64,000 nucleotides of DNA from positions 62,001 through 126,000 of the forward strand of contig NZ_JAKJSO010000012.1 of assembly GCF_050337045.1 (NCBI RefSeq), given 5' to 3'. The position numbers and the translations under genes were made by a program. Of this stretch, positions 8,315-17,614 are shown in pieces; the stretch's first letter is position 1; every line of letters begins with the position of its first letter. The stretch comes from Photobacterium kagoshimensis. GTDB lineage: Bacteria; Pseudomonadota; Gammaproteobacteria; Enterobacterales; Vibrionaceae. Under the pieces are notes generated by a model. It was not told the origin of the DNA. It made no database searches and saw only the letters and a program-made list of their open reading frames with translations.

Positions 8315-9042
8315 TGCGTTACTTGGCTTTAGTGGGCTTGTGGCTCTTTACTTGTACGCCAGCATGGGCGCAAGATTTGTCATTACTGACCATTAACGGC
8401 CCGGCAGGACAAGAAGAATACAGCGTAAAGCTGCAAGTCTTCTTGCTGATGACAGCGCTGGCTTTTTTGCCCGCGATGTTGCTGATGGTAACCAGCTTTA
8501 CTCGCATTATTATTGTGTTGGGTATTTTGCGCCAAGCCATGGGTTTACAGCAGAGCCCACCTAACCGTATCTTAATCGGCATCGCGATGACCATGACCTT
8601 GTTCATCATGCGACCTGTGCTCTATAACATTTATGACAACGCTGTTATTCCCTACCAAGAAAACCAGATGACGTTGCAAGATGCGGCACAAACCGCAGCC
8701 AAGCCCCTGCGCCAGTTTATGTTGCAACAAACACGAGAAACCGATTTAGAGCAAATTCTCCGTATCGCTAACGAACCCGCTCCGGCCAATCTTGATGATC
8801 TCGATTTTCTGATTGTGATGCCAGCATTCGTCTTAAGCGAACTAAAAACCGCCTTTCAAATTGGCTTTATGCTGTTTATTCCTTTTTTGATTATCGACAT
8901 CGTGGTTGCCAGTGTCTTAATGGCCATGGGTATGATGATGCTATCACCACTGATCATTTCACTGCCATTTAAGCTGATGATTTTTGTCATGGTCGATGGT
9001 TGGTCGATGACAGTGGGTACATTAACTGCCAGCTTTGGCTAA
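8314..9042 (+). CDS. fliP: Flagellar export gate protein FliP (lateral system)
   Basis: FliP (242 residues) is the main channel subunit of the flagellar type III export gate. It has a cleavable signal peptide (about 1-19, ending PAWAQ), a family trait. Four hydrophobic segments follow, with the conserved SFTRIIIVLGILRQAMG at about 62-78 and the C-terminal FKLMIFVMVDGWSMTVGTL. It normally needs FliO for assembly in polar systems, but fliO is missing from this operon, as in other lateral clusters. fliQ follows after 41 nt. Confidence 0.95.
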   Translation: MRYLALVGLWLFTCTPAWAQDLSLLTINGPAGQEEYSVKLQVFLLMTALAFLPAMLLMVTSFTRIIIVLGILRQAMGLQQSPPNRILIGIAMTMTLFIMRPVLYNIYDNAVIPYQENQMTLQDAAQTAAKPLRQFMLQQTRETDLEQILRIANEPAPANLDDLDFLIVMPAFVLSELKTAFQIGFMLFIPFLIIDIVVASVLMAMGMMMLSPLIISLPFKLMIFVMVDGWSMTVGTLTASFG

Positions 9043-9083
9043 CTAACATCAGCCATTCATAGTTGGGGATAATGGGGTAAAGT

Positions 9084-9353
9084 ATGGGTTCAGAATTTGT
9101 TGCTGCGTTTTTTGGTGACGCACTCGTTATCATCATCAGTATGGTATGCGTCTTAATTGTCCCGAGCCTATTAGTTGGCTTGGTGGTCAGTATTTTTCAA
9201 GCCGCAACCCAAATCAATGAGCAAACCCTGAGCTTTCTTCCTCGCTTACTCGTCACTTTGGCGATGCTAGGGTTTGCAGGTCCTTGGTTACTGCGCACCT
9301 TGGGGGATTTGTTTACCCGCTTGTTTCTCGATATCCCGCACTTAATCGGTTAA
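9084..9353 (+). CDS. fliQ: Flagellar export gate protein FliQ (lateral system)
   Basis: This 89-residue, two-helix membrane protein is FliQ, which packs around the FliP-FliR core of the export gate. The first membrane helix (about 14-40) leads into the FQAATQINEQTLSFLPR signature, and a second helix ends near the C-terminus. The length is the family standard. It lies 6 nt ahead of fliR. Confidence 0.94.
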   Translation: MGSEFVAAFFGDALVIIISMVCVLIVPSLLVGLVVSIFQAATQINEQTLSFLPRLLVTLAMLGFAGPWLLRTLGDLFTRLFLDIPHLIG

Positions 9354-9359
9354 CCCACG

Positions 9360-10136
9360 ATGGAGTTAACAGCAGCACAGTTTACCGCATTAATCGGCCA
9401 AGTATGGTGGCCGTTTTTTCGTATCAGTACCACGCTAATGTTGATGCCGATTTTTGGTGGTAGCCAAATCCCCGTACAGGTACGCATCGCCCTCGCGCTC
9501 ATTATCAGCGTGCTTGCCGCACCATTAATGCCTGCGATGCCCGCCGTCGATCCCCTGTCTGTTGAGGCCTTAATTTTGGCCGGCCAACAAGTGATCATCG
9601 GCGCGATGCTGGCCTTATTACTCGATCTACTGTTTGCCATTTTTACCACTATGGGCCAAATCTTATCAATGCAGATGGGCCTTGGTATGGCAATGATGAA
9701 TGACCCTATCAATGGGGTCAGCATTCCTGCTCTGGGCAAATACTATCAACTCTATGCTTTGATGCTGTTCTTGGCATTAGATGGCCATTTAGTTGCCTTG
9801 GATGTAATGGTACAAAGCTTCAATATTTGGCCTGTTGGCGAAATGATGAGTCAGATGGCGCTGAATACAATCATTATGCGTTTTGGCTGGATGATGGCTG
9901 CAGCGTTGTTGCTTTCACTGCCCGCCGTATGCGCCATGCTCTTGGTCAACGGTTCATTCGGTATGATGAACCGCGCCGCACCGCAACTTAACGTGTTTGC
10001 ATTGGGCTTTCCAATGACCATGTTATTAGGGCTAATTTGCCTGCTAATTACCACCACGGGGATCCCAGAGAACTTCACGCGCTTAAGCAGTGAAACCCTC
10101 TCCTTGATGCTGACCTTAGAGGAGGCACGCCCGTGA
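9360..10136 (+). CDS. fliR: Flagellar export gate protein FliR (lateral system)
   Basis: FliR (258 residues) is the single-copy subunit that completes the FliP5-FliR1 export channel. The sequence is almost entirely hydrophobic, with five to six membrane segments and the family regions MGQILSMQMGLGMAMMNDP and RAAPQLNVFALGFPMT. The ribosome-binding site is weak and fliQ is 6 nt upstream, so translation is probably coupled. The stop overlaps the flhB GTG start by 3 nt. Confidence 0.94.
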   Translation: MELTAAQFTALIGQVWWPFFRISTTLMLMPIFGGSQIPVQVRIALALIISVLAAPLMPAMPAVDPLSVEALILAGQQVIIGAMLALLLDLLFAIFTTMGQILSMQMGLGMAMMNDPINGVSIPALGKYYQLYALMLFLALDGHLVALDVMVQSFNIWPVGEMMSQMALNTIIMRFGWMMAAALLLSLPAVCAMLLVNGSFGMMNRAAPQLNVFALGFPMTMLLGLICLLITTTGIPENFTRLSSETLSLMLTLEEARP

Positions 10137-11260
10137 GTGAGGACAGTAGTCAGGATAAAACGGAACAGCCCAGTCAGCAGAAACTACGTAAAGCCAGAGA
10201 AGACGGTAATCTACCACGCTCGAAAGAGTTAGTGACCGCGCTAATGACACTCGGTAGCGCGCTACTGCTAACCGCATTTGGTGGCACCTTGGCGGAAATG
10301 TTTCGCCAAGTCACTCAACTGAATATGCGGCTATCCAAAGAAGCCGCTTTCGATACCAAAATCATGCTCCAACACCTGAGCGAAAGCTTGTGGCTGATGG
10401 TCATGGCCATCGGCCCTATGTTAGGGCTATTGGTGTTGATCACCATTTTAGCCAATCTGCTCCGCGGTGGTTGGAACCTGTCGGCCAAATCGGCACAGCC
10501 TAAATTTTCAAAATTGAATCCTATTTCTGGCATTAAACGAATGTTCTCGACCAAATCACTGGCCGAGCTCATTAAAAGCATTCTTAAAGTCACGTTAATT
10601 ATCGCCACCTTGGTGCTGCTCATTCGCAATACTTTGACTGATATTGTTAATTTACAGCGCTTGCCATTGCCTGAAGCCATGCTGCAAACCGTGGATTTTT
10701 TGTGGCTAGGACTATTTAGTTTTGGCATCGCACTATTATTTATTGCGATTTTAGAACTGCCATATTCGGGCTGGGAGTACACAAAGCAGCTCAAAATGAC
10801 CAAGCAAGAAGTAAAAGAAGAAAGTAAAAATAGCGAAGGTCGTCCAGAAGTGAAGGCGCGTATCCGCCAACTACAACGCCAGATGTCGCAACGTAGTTTA
10901 ACCCAAACAGTCCCGCAAGCCGACGTCGTGATCACTAACCCGACTCACTATGCCGTGGCGTTAAAATACGATTTAGATAAAGCCGGCGCCCCGTTTGTTA
11001 TTGCCAAGGGCGTTGATCAAATGGCACTCCAAATTCAACAAGTAGCACGTCGCCATGACTGCCCTGTGGTAGAGATCCCGCCGCTAACGCGTGCGGTGTA
11101 TTACTCCACCAATGAATGGCAGGAAGTGCCTGCTCCTTTATATGTCGCTGTTGCTCATATTCTGACATTTGTCTTCCAAATGAAGGAATATCAAAAAGGG
11201 CGTCAGCCAAGTAAACCTGAATTTCCACGGGTCTCGATTCCCCGTGAACTTCGCCGCTAA
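10133..11260 (+). CDS. flhB: Flagellar export substrate-specificity switch FlhB (lateral system)
   Basis: FlhB (375 residues) has an N-terminal domain with four membrane segments (about 30-215) and a cytoplasmic C-terminal domain. The autocleavage motif NPTH is intact at about 269-272, the same position as in enteric FlhB; cleavage switches export from rod/hook to filament subunits. The N-terminal SQDKTEQPSQQKLRKAREDG signature is present. The start is a GTG at 10133 inside the fliR stop, with a strong AGAGGAGG upstream. flhA follows after 15 nt. Confidence 0.95.
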   Translation: MSEDSSQDKTEQPSQQKLRKAREDGNLPRSKELVTALMTLGSALLLTAFGGTLAEMFRQVTQLNMRLSKEAAFDTKIMLQHLSESLWLMVMAIGPMLGLLVLITILANLLRGGWNLSAKSAQPKFSKLNPISGIKRMFSTKSLAELIKSILKVTLIIATLVLLIRNTLTDIVNLQRLPLPEAMLQTVDFLWLGLFSFGIALLFIAILELPYSGWEYTKQLKMTKQEVKEESKNSEGRPEVKARIRQLQRQMSQRSLTQTVPQADVVITNPTHYAVALKYDLDKAGAPFVIAKGVDQMALQIQQVARRHDCPVVEIPPLTRAVYYSTNEWQEVPAPLYVAVAHILTFVFQMKEYQKGRQPSKPEFPRVSIPRELRR

Positions 11261-11275
11261 CGAGAACAATCTGCT

Positions 11276-13375
11276 ATGAAACAGAAACTCGCTCCCCTCA
11301 TCTCCGTGCTCAGCAAAGGGCAGATAGGGATCCCATTGCTCCTGATGACCATTCTTGCGATGGTCATTTTGCCTGTGCCACCAGTCGTTCTGGATATGCT
11401 GTTCACCTTCAATATTGTGTTGGCTTTATTGGTGATGCTGGTCAGTGTGTATAGTAAACGCTCACTCGATTTCTCGGTTTTCCCAAGTATCTTGCTGATT
11501 GCCACCCTACTGCGTTTGGCGCTGAACGTCGCATCAACGCGAGTGGTATTACTGCATGGTCATGAAGGTGGCGATGCCGCGGGTAAAGTGATCCAAGCCT
11601 TTGGTGACGTGGTTATCGGTGGTAACTATGTGGTCGGTATGGTGGTATTCGTTATCTTAATGATCATCAACTTTGTGGTTGTGACCAAAGGTGGCGAGCG
11701 AATTTCAGAAGTCAGTGCCCGCTTTACCTTGGATGCAATGCCCGGCAAACAAATGGCGATCGATGCTGATTTAAATGCTGGCATTATCGACCACAACCAA
11801 GCCAAAAAACGCCGCGAAGATGTCGCTCAAGAAGCCGACTTCTTTGGTTCGATGGATGGTGCCTCTAAATTCGTACGGGGTGATGCTATCGCCGGGATGT
11901 TGATCTTATTTATCAACATTATCGGGGGTGTCAGCATTGGTGTATTCCAGCATGGTTTAGGCTTTTCAGAAGCGTTTCAAACCTTCGTACTCTTAACCAT
12001 AGGTGACGGTTTAGTTGCCCAAATCCCATCGCTATTATTGGCAACCTCTGCTGCAATTGTGGTTACTCGTGTTACCGATAGCAATGACTTAGCCAATCAA
12101 ATCACCAGTCAAATGCTGGCGTCCCCACGCGCTCTGTATGTGGTAGCTGGCATCATGCTGGTACTGGGCTTGATCCCTGGCATGCCACACATGGCGTTCT
12201 TGTGTTTTGCCGCTGTGGTCGCGTTTGCAGGCTGGAAAATGCGCGAAGAAGCGCCAGCCATCAACGATGATGATTTAGCCCGCGCCGAAGAAATTGTTGA
12301 GCAACACGATCAACCCGACCAACGCGAAATTGCTTCAAAAGACATTCCTATCGTTCATGCGATTAGCCTCAACGTGGGTTATCGCTTGGTGAATTTAATC
12401 GACCGAAAGCAAGGTGCAGAGCTGCTGAGTCGCTTACTGGGGGTACGTAAAACCCTGACCGAACACCGGGGTTTTGTAGTGCCGCAAATTCATGTCCGCG
12501 ATGACTTAGCACTTGATGCCAACCATTACAAAATTGCGGTACGCGGTGCCAATATTGTTGAAACGGAAGTTGAAATGGATTGCCTATTGGCGATCAACCC
12601 CGGCCAAGTTTACGGCAGTGTCGATGGCATTATGACCCGCGACCCGGCATACAACATGGAAGCGATTTGGATTAAACCCCACGATAAAGATAAAGCGGTA
12701 AACTTGGGCTATACCGTGGTGGATCATGCAACCATTATTTCGACTCACATTAGTAAAGTGATCAACGACTGTATTGAAGAGGTATTAAGCCCAGAAGAAG
12801 TCACAGGCATCATGGATCGCTTAGCCGCGCTAAACGGTAAATTAGCCGATGACTTGCAGCAGAAACTAACTCAACAACAACTATTGCGGGTTTTCCGCCA
12901 ACTGACTGTCGATGGCGTTTCACTGTCGGATATTGTGACCATTGCCAACTCACTGGTGGAATCAGCAGAATTATCCAAAGACCCTATCTTGTTAGCCGCT
13001 GATGTGCGCTGCATGTTACGTCGCGTAATCTTGGGTAACTTGGTCGGCACCAAAGCCGATATTCCAGCTATCACACTGTCAGCAGAACTCGAAAACATGC
13101 TGGTCAATGCGCTAAGCCAAGCACAAGCTGGGGGGCACGTTCAGCTCGATGGCTTCGCGCTTGAGCCAACGGTCATTGAAAAACTGCAACGTAGCTTACC
13201 CGAAGTGTTGGATAACATGCGTTTAAATAATCACACGCCAATCTTGTTGGTAATGCCACAACTGCGCCCATTACTCGCCCGTTATTCTCGGATTTGTGCC
13301 CGAGGTTTATATGTATTGTCGTTCAATGAAATTCCCGATGACCGCAATATTTCGGTGGTTGGCAACATGGGCTAA
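11276..13375 (+). CDS. flhA: Flagellar export gate protein FlhA (lateral system)
   Basis: FlhA (699 residues) is the large export-gate protein that docks chaperone-substrate complexes and couples export to ion flow. Eight membrane segments fill about 15-320. They include the FHIPEP-type region around FPSILLIATLLRLALNVASTRVV and the cytoplasmic loop RFTLDAMPGKQMAIDADLN. The C-terminal docking domain (about 350-690) follows. It is the last gene of the rightward operon and is followed by a strong terminator. No neighbouring flhF/fleN-type genes are present, as expected for a lateral rather than polar cluster. Confidence 0.96.
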   Translation: MKQKLAPLISVLSKGQIGIPLLLMTILAMVILPVPPVVLDMLFTFNIVLALLVMLVSVYSKRSLDFSVFPSILLIATLLRLALNVASTRVVLLHGHEGGDAAGKVIQAFGDVVIGGNYVVGMVVFVILMIINFVVVTKGGERISEVSARFTLDAMPGKQMAIDADLNAGIIDHNQAKKRREDVAQEADFFGSMDGASKFVRGDAIAGMLILFINIIGGVSIGVFQHGLGFSEAFQTFVLLTIGDGLVAQIPSLLLATSAAIVVTRVTDSNDLANQITSQMLASPRALYVVAGIMLVLGLIPGMPHMAFLCFAAVVAFAGWKMREEAPAINDDDLARAEEIVEQHDQPDQREIASKDIPIVHAISLNVGYRLVNLIDRKQGAELLSRLLGVRKTLTEHRGFVVPQIHVRDDLALDANHYKIAVRGANIVETEVEMDCLLAINPGQVYGSVDGIMTRDPAYNMEAIWIKPHDKDKAVNLGYTVVDHATIISTHISKVINDCIEEVLSPEEVTGIMDRLAALNGKLADDLQQKLTQQQLLRVFRQLTVDGVSLSDIVTIANSLVESAELSKDPILLAADVRCMLRRVILGNLVGTKADIPAITLSAELENMLVNALSQAQAGGHVQLDGFALEPTVIEKLQRSLPEVLDNMRLNNHTPILLVMPQLRPLLARYSRICARGLYVLSFNEIPDDRNISVVGNMG

Positions 13376-13410
13376 CCATCGTGTTAATGACAAAACGAAC
13401 ATTCCCACCA

Positions 13411-13448
13411 TAAAAAAAACGGGGCGCTTATTCAGCGCCCCGTTTTTT
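13411..13448. terminator. Bidirectional terminator between flhA and the MFS gene
   Basis: A perfect 10-bp stem, ACGGGGCGCT with AGCGCCCCGT, closes a 5-nt loop. It is flanked by eight As on the left and a T run on the right, so it can stop both the rightward flhA operon and the leftward MFS gene. Confidence 0.93.
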
Positions 13449-13466
13449 GTTCAAGCCATTATATCA

Positions 13467-14627
13467 TTACGATGAAACAGCATGAGCGGTGGTTTTCTTC
13501 TCGACAGGAATAAACAACACAGGCACTGCCATTGCAGCCATTAACCAGAATAAATTCGCGCCCCATAAACCGTATAACCAGCCACTTAATGCCGTCATTA
13601 GGGCCATAAACGCCCCCAACGGTAAGGCATTATACAGGGCTTGTAGCGCAACCATTTGACTGCTTGGCGCCTGCTGAATATAGCGAATGGCGGCTAAATG
13701 CGCTGCGGCAAAGGTTACCCCATGTAAGGCTTGTGCCATAATCAGCATCGGCAGTGCTGTCATCGAAGCCGTCAGCCCCCAGCGCAGTAAGACACCAAAG
13801 GCGGCTAAACGGAACATCCCCGCCACACTCCAGTTGACAAATAAACGCTTACTGGTGGCAAATACAAAGATTTCAGCCACTACACTGAAGCTCCACAAGT
13901 AACCGATAATGGCTTCGCTGTAACCGATCTCTTTCCAGTAAATGGCACTAAAGCTGTAATACGCCGCATGGCTCCCCTGTAGCAAAGCGGCAATCACCAA
14001 TAAGCGGATCACTAAGCTATCACGCAGCATTTCACTCAACACTGGACGTGCTTGGGCGTGCTCATCGTGTGCACTCGGGGCTATGGTTGGATTTCGCATC
14101 GAGAACACCAATGCCGCAGCTAAACCCGCAATCGCCACCCAGGGGATCACATTCGCGCCGTATTCAGCCGCTAATAAACCGACTAATGTTGAACCACCAA
14201 TAAAGGCAATCGAGCCCCATAGCCGTGTTCGACCATAGTCTAAGTGGCCATCTTTGGCGTAGTGATTCGCTAGGGCGTCGGAGAGTGGGATCACAGGGCC
14301 AGCCGCCAAATTAAACAGTACTGTCACTGCTGTGAGCGCCCATAAACTACCACCACAAAAAATGTAAATAACACAGCTTAATAACGCTGCCAAGGCAAGC
14401 CAACGTAGCGCTGGGATAAGGTGTTCAACTTTATGAATACGCGGTGTTAGTACTAAATTAGCGACACAACGTACAGCTAAGCCCATGCCGATCAATAAAC
14501 CAATATTTGACGCACTCACACCTAAGTGCGCAAACCACAATCCCCAAAACGGTAGATAAACACCATAACTAAAGAAAAAACCGAACAGGTACTGCGAGGT
14601 CCAGCCATACGGACTACTACGAAACAT
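13467..14627 (-). CDS. MFS permease of the HcaT (3-phenylpropionate transporter-like) family
   Basis: This 386-residue inner-membrane protein has about 12 hydrophobic segments. The start is the ATG at 14627 (MFRSSPYGWTSQYLFGFFFS), which has AGGAT six nt upstream; an in-frame upstream extension looks non-coding. The N-terminal FFFSYGVYLPFWGLWFAHLG and the middle DYGRTRLWGSIAFIGGSTLV are typical of the HcaT/nucleoside:H+ symporter-like subgroup. There is no catabolic gene nearby, so the substrate cannot be inferred and the hcaT name is not used. Confidence 0.82.
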   Translation of the reverse strand: MFRSSPYGWTSQYLFGFFFSYGVYLPFWGLWFAHLGVSASNIGLLIGMGLAVRCVANLVLTPRIHKVEHLIPALRWLALAALLSCVIYIFCGGSLWALTAVTVLFNLAAGPVIPLSDALANHYAKDGHLDYGRTRLWGSIAFIGGSTLVGLLAAEYGANVIPWVAIAGLAAALVFSMRNPTIAPSAHDEHAQARPVLSEMLRDSLVIRLLVIAALLQGSHAAYYSFSAIYWKEIGYSEAIIGYLWSFSVVAEIFVFATSKRLFVNWSVAGMFRLAAFGVLLRWGLTASMTALPMLIMAQALHGVTFAAAHLAAIRYIQQAPSSQMVALQALYNALPLGAFMALMTALSGWLYGLWGANLFWLMAAMAVPVLFIPVEKKTTAHAVSS

Positions 14628-14872
14628 GCGACATCCTAATGCACGAAAATATGGCGGTATTATGCCTAAAGTTTCAATACGCGCCCATAGCAATGGCTGC
14701 AATAATTTATTCGAAAGACACCAACAGCCAGCGCGTGGGGGCAAGCTGGATGATAGGAGACCGCAATGAGAGAAGGTTAACGCAAGCGCTAGACTAAAGT
14801 CGTCTGGTTTCACGCTAGTTTACCACCGACAATAAAAGTGTCCTTTTTCTATGGTGCGTGCTTGGAGTTACG

Positions 14873-16696
14873 ATGACAGACAAATTTGATACCTCGCTAC
14901 CGCCATTCGATCGCTTGACCACAACAGAACAACAGACTTTGCGTAAGGCCTTAGATGTGGTTTATTTTCGTGCTGGCGAAACGGTGATTACTGCAGGTGA
15001 TAACTGCCACCAGCTCTACATCATTATTAAAGGCAATATCGAAGAGTACAGTACCCAAACCACCCATAATAATCAGCCCCATAAAGAGACTTTCGCTCAT
15101 TATGCCAACGATGATTTGTTCGATGTCAGCGCGCAACTTAAAGGGCAAAGCCGTCACGCATTTAAAGCCAGCGAGGACACCATTTGCTATGCCTTGCCGC
15201 GTGAATTATTCGTTCAGTGCTACCAAGATAATCATCAGTTTGCCGCGTATTTCGATACCGATCTCTCCAAACGCCAAGCTTTACTCGACGAAGCACACCA
15301 CCAGCAAAACCTAGCAGAATTCATACTCACAAAAATCGACGACGATAATATTCAGCCCTGTTTAGTGGTCCCCCACGACACCAGCTTATTAGCCGTGACT
15401 CAACAGATGAAAAACAACGAGCTGGATGCCGCCTTTGTGACCCTCAATAGTTTGCCGCAATACGGCATAGTGACCCGAACTGATTTACTGCATGCCACCT
15501 TATTAGATGGCTACGCGCCTGACAGCGCAGTGAGTAGCATCGCCTCCACTCCAGTCGTTAGCGTCAATAAAGGGGATTACCTCTTCAATGCCATGCTGGC
15601 GATGACCCGCCAAAAAGTAAAGCGGGTGCAAGTCTGTGATAACAATGCCGTGGTCGGTATGCTCGACCTCACCCAAGTGCTCAGCTTATTCTCTACCCAC
15701 TCTCACGTACTCACACTGCGCATCGCGCGGGCAGAAACAATAGAAGAACTCGCGCTAGCAGCCAACAGCCAGCAAACCTTAGTAGAGACCTTATTCAATA
15801 ACGGCATTCGCACCTTATTTGTGATGGAGCTAATTGCGGCCGTTAATGAACAAATCATAGAGAAAGCCTTCAAGCTGATAGTACCCACTCACTATCAACC
15901 ACACTGTTGTTTGGTGGTGATGGGCTCAGAAGGGCGTGGCGAACAAATACTCAAAACTGATCAAGATAATGCCTTGATCATCGAAGACGATATCGACTGG
16001 CCTGATTGCCATGGCGTTATGGCGCAACTAACCCACACTCTGCAGCAACTTGGCTACCCACTTTGCCCTGGCAATGTCATGGTCAGTAATCCCCACTGGG
16101 TAAAATCGCAGCAAGTCTGGCTCCAACACATCCCCCAATTATGCCGACGTGGCGATCCTGACAGCATGATGGAATTAGCTATTTTAGCTGACAGCCATGC
16201 TGTTGCAGGCAACCCCGCATTACTAACACCACTACAGGCATGCCTGCATCAACAGCTTGCCGATCAAGAGCGTTTACTCACCACCTTCACGCGTCCAGCG
16301 TTACAATTTTCTATACCGCTGACTATTTTTGGCAACTTGAAAGCAGGAAAACACGGACTGAATATCAAGCAAGGCGGGATCTTTCCTATCGTACATGGCA
16401 TACGGGCCCTCGCACTTGAACACAACATCAGCCCCAACAATACGTTTGAGCGCATTGCAGCATTAACCGCACTACACGTACTCGAACAACGTACCGCCGA
16501 CAATTTAACTGAAGCGCTAAAATTATTTATTAAATTACGCCTGCATCAACAGTTGAGTCAGCAAAAAGATGGCCAACAACACCATCTCGATATCAGTACC
16601 TTAAGCCGCGCCGAACGCGATGTCCTTCGTCACAGTCTACATGTCGTCAAAAAATTCAAAGAATGGCTGGGTTATCACTACCAGATCCGTGATTAA
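14873..16696 (+). CDS. Cyclic-nucleotide-binding/CBS/DUF294 nucleotidyltransferase-like protein
   Basis: This is a 607-residue cytoplasmic signalling protein with three parts. A cyclic-nucleotide-binding-like domain (about 10-130) is followed by a CBS pair (about 155-275). Then comes a GlnD-like DUF294 nucleotidyltransferase domain (about 300-600) with the motif GSEGRGEQ near 351-358 and KTDQDNALI just after. The two-Asp TDQD pattern is the metal-binding signature of this fold. The start ATG at 14873 has GGAG seven nt upstream. The exonuclease gene follows after 36 nt and acs lies further on. Its substrate and true activity are unknown. Confidence 0.85.
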   Translation: MTDKFDTSLPPFDRLTTTEQQTLRKALDVVYFRAGETVITAGDNCHQLYIIIKGNIEEYSTQTTHNNQPHKETFAHYANDDLFDVSAQLKGQSRHAFKASEDTICYALPRELFVQCYQDNHQFAAYFDTDLSKRQALLDEAHHQQNLAEFILTKIDDDNIQPCLVVPHDTSLLAVTQQMKNNELDAAFVTLNSLPQYGIVTRTDLLHATLLDGYAPDSAVSSIASTPVVSVNKGDYLFNAMLAMTRQKVKRVQVCDNNAVVGMLDLTQVLSLFSTHSHVLTLRIARAETIEELALAANSQQTLVETLFNNGIRTLFVMELIAAVNEQIIEKAFKLIVPTHYQPHCCLVVMGSEGRGEQILKTDQDNALIIEDDIDWPDCHGVMAQLTHTLQQLGYPLCPGNVMVSNPHWVKSQQVWLQHIPQLCRRGDPDSMMELAILADSHAVAGNPALLTPLQACLHQQLADQERLLTTFTRPALQFSIPLTIFGNLKAGKHGLNIKQGGIFPIVHGIRALALEHNISPNNTFERIAALTALHVLEQRTADNLTEALKLFIKLRLHQQLSQQKDGQQHHLDISTLSRAERDVLRHSLHVVKKFKEWLGYHYQIRD

Positions 16697-16732
16697 CCCT
16701 CTAAACAAGAGCGAAAAATAAGAGGCAGCCCT

Positions 16733-17356
16733 ATGAATCGTCTTCGCCGCGCTTGGTATCAGCATAAAAACAAACACAGTCAGTACGCCGCGCTGTTTCA
16801 ACGCTACCAAGGTGATGAGTTAGTTTCGCTTGATTGTGAAACCACCAGCTTAGATCCACACAGCGCAGAGTTGGTCACCATTGCCGCCACCCGCATAAAA
16901 GCGAATAGGATACTCACCAGTCAATCCATCCATCTTTCACTGCAAGCTCCATCCAGTCTTGATGGAACCTCCGTTGCCATTCATCAGATCCGCCACCAAG
17001 ACTTACAGCATGGCCTCGACAATGAGCAAGCACTTACCCAATTACTCGACTTTATCGGTAATCGCCCACTCGTTGGCTATCATATCCGTTACGATAAAAC
17101 GATCCTCGATCGCTATTACCAGCAATACTTTGGCTTTCCACTCCCCAACTCTTTAGTCGAAGTTAGCCACCTATATCACGAGCGGCTAGAGCGCTTACTG
17201 CCCAATGCATATTACGATTTAAGCCTTGAAGCGATCAGTCATCACCTCGGGTTACCAGTACCAGAGCGCCACGATGCACTCGAAGATGCCATCGCCGCCG
17301 CTTTAATTTATGTGCGCTTAAAGCATGGTGACATGCCAATGCTGACATCGTCATAA
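16733..17356 (+). CDS. DEDDh 3'-5' exonuclease, DNA polymerase III epsilon-like
   Basis: The 207-residue protein has an RNase-T/epsilon fold. Exo I is at residues 34-36 (LDCETTSLD, with D34 and E36), Exo II includes GYHIRYDKTILD (about 121-132), and Exo III is ERHDALEDA (His and Asp catalytic residues, about 184-192). It lacks the polymerase-binding extension of DnaQ, so it is a stand-alone nuclease acting on DNA or RNA. The gene follows the CBS/DUF294 gene closely, so they probably form an operon. Confidence 0.85.
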   Translation: MNRLRRAWYQHKNKHSQYAALFQRYQGDELVSLDCETTSLDPHSAELVTIAATRIKANRILTSQSIHLSLQAPSSLDGTSVAIHQIRHQDLQHGLDNEQALTQLLDFIGNRPLVGYHIRYDKTILDRYYQQYFGFPLPNSLVEVSHLYHERLERLLPNAYYDLSLEAISHHLGLPVPERHDALEDAIAAALIYVRLKHGDMPMLTSS

Positions 17357-17614
17357 TCCACTCTGCCGCCCAACCAAAACACAACACCAGCAACAATCAG
17401 ATCATGGCTTGCTCACCTTTTGTAATGAAACAGCCATGTAAACTGCTGAAATAACAATTGTTCTATCTCTCTCATCCTAAAGTCTAATTGTGACAAATCA
17501 GAATCTGAATCAAGTTAATAACCAGTAAAGACAATAACGAAACAACAGCCTAAATACAGACAAGAATATCCCAGTCCAGATAGCGGCTACCGATGGGAAC
17601 ACAAGGAGAATAGG
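17357..17614 (+). promoter_or_regulatory. Untranslated region upstream of acs
   Basis: These 258 bp have no credible gene. A TGTGA half of a CRP site occurs at about 17489-17493 (TTGTGACAAATCAGAATC), but the second half is poor. CRP control of acs is known in E. coli, so the half-site is only suggestive here. No strong -10/-35 pair was identified. Confidence 0.3.

Noticed and set aside
8314..8320. Missing fliO between fliN and fliP
   Set aside because: The one-base overlap leaves no room for it, and lateral flagellar clusters are known to lack fliO, so this is not a deletion.
17480..17515. CRP site upstream of acs
   Set aside because: Only the TGTGA half matches; the TCACA half is absent, so not called as a feature with confidence.
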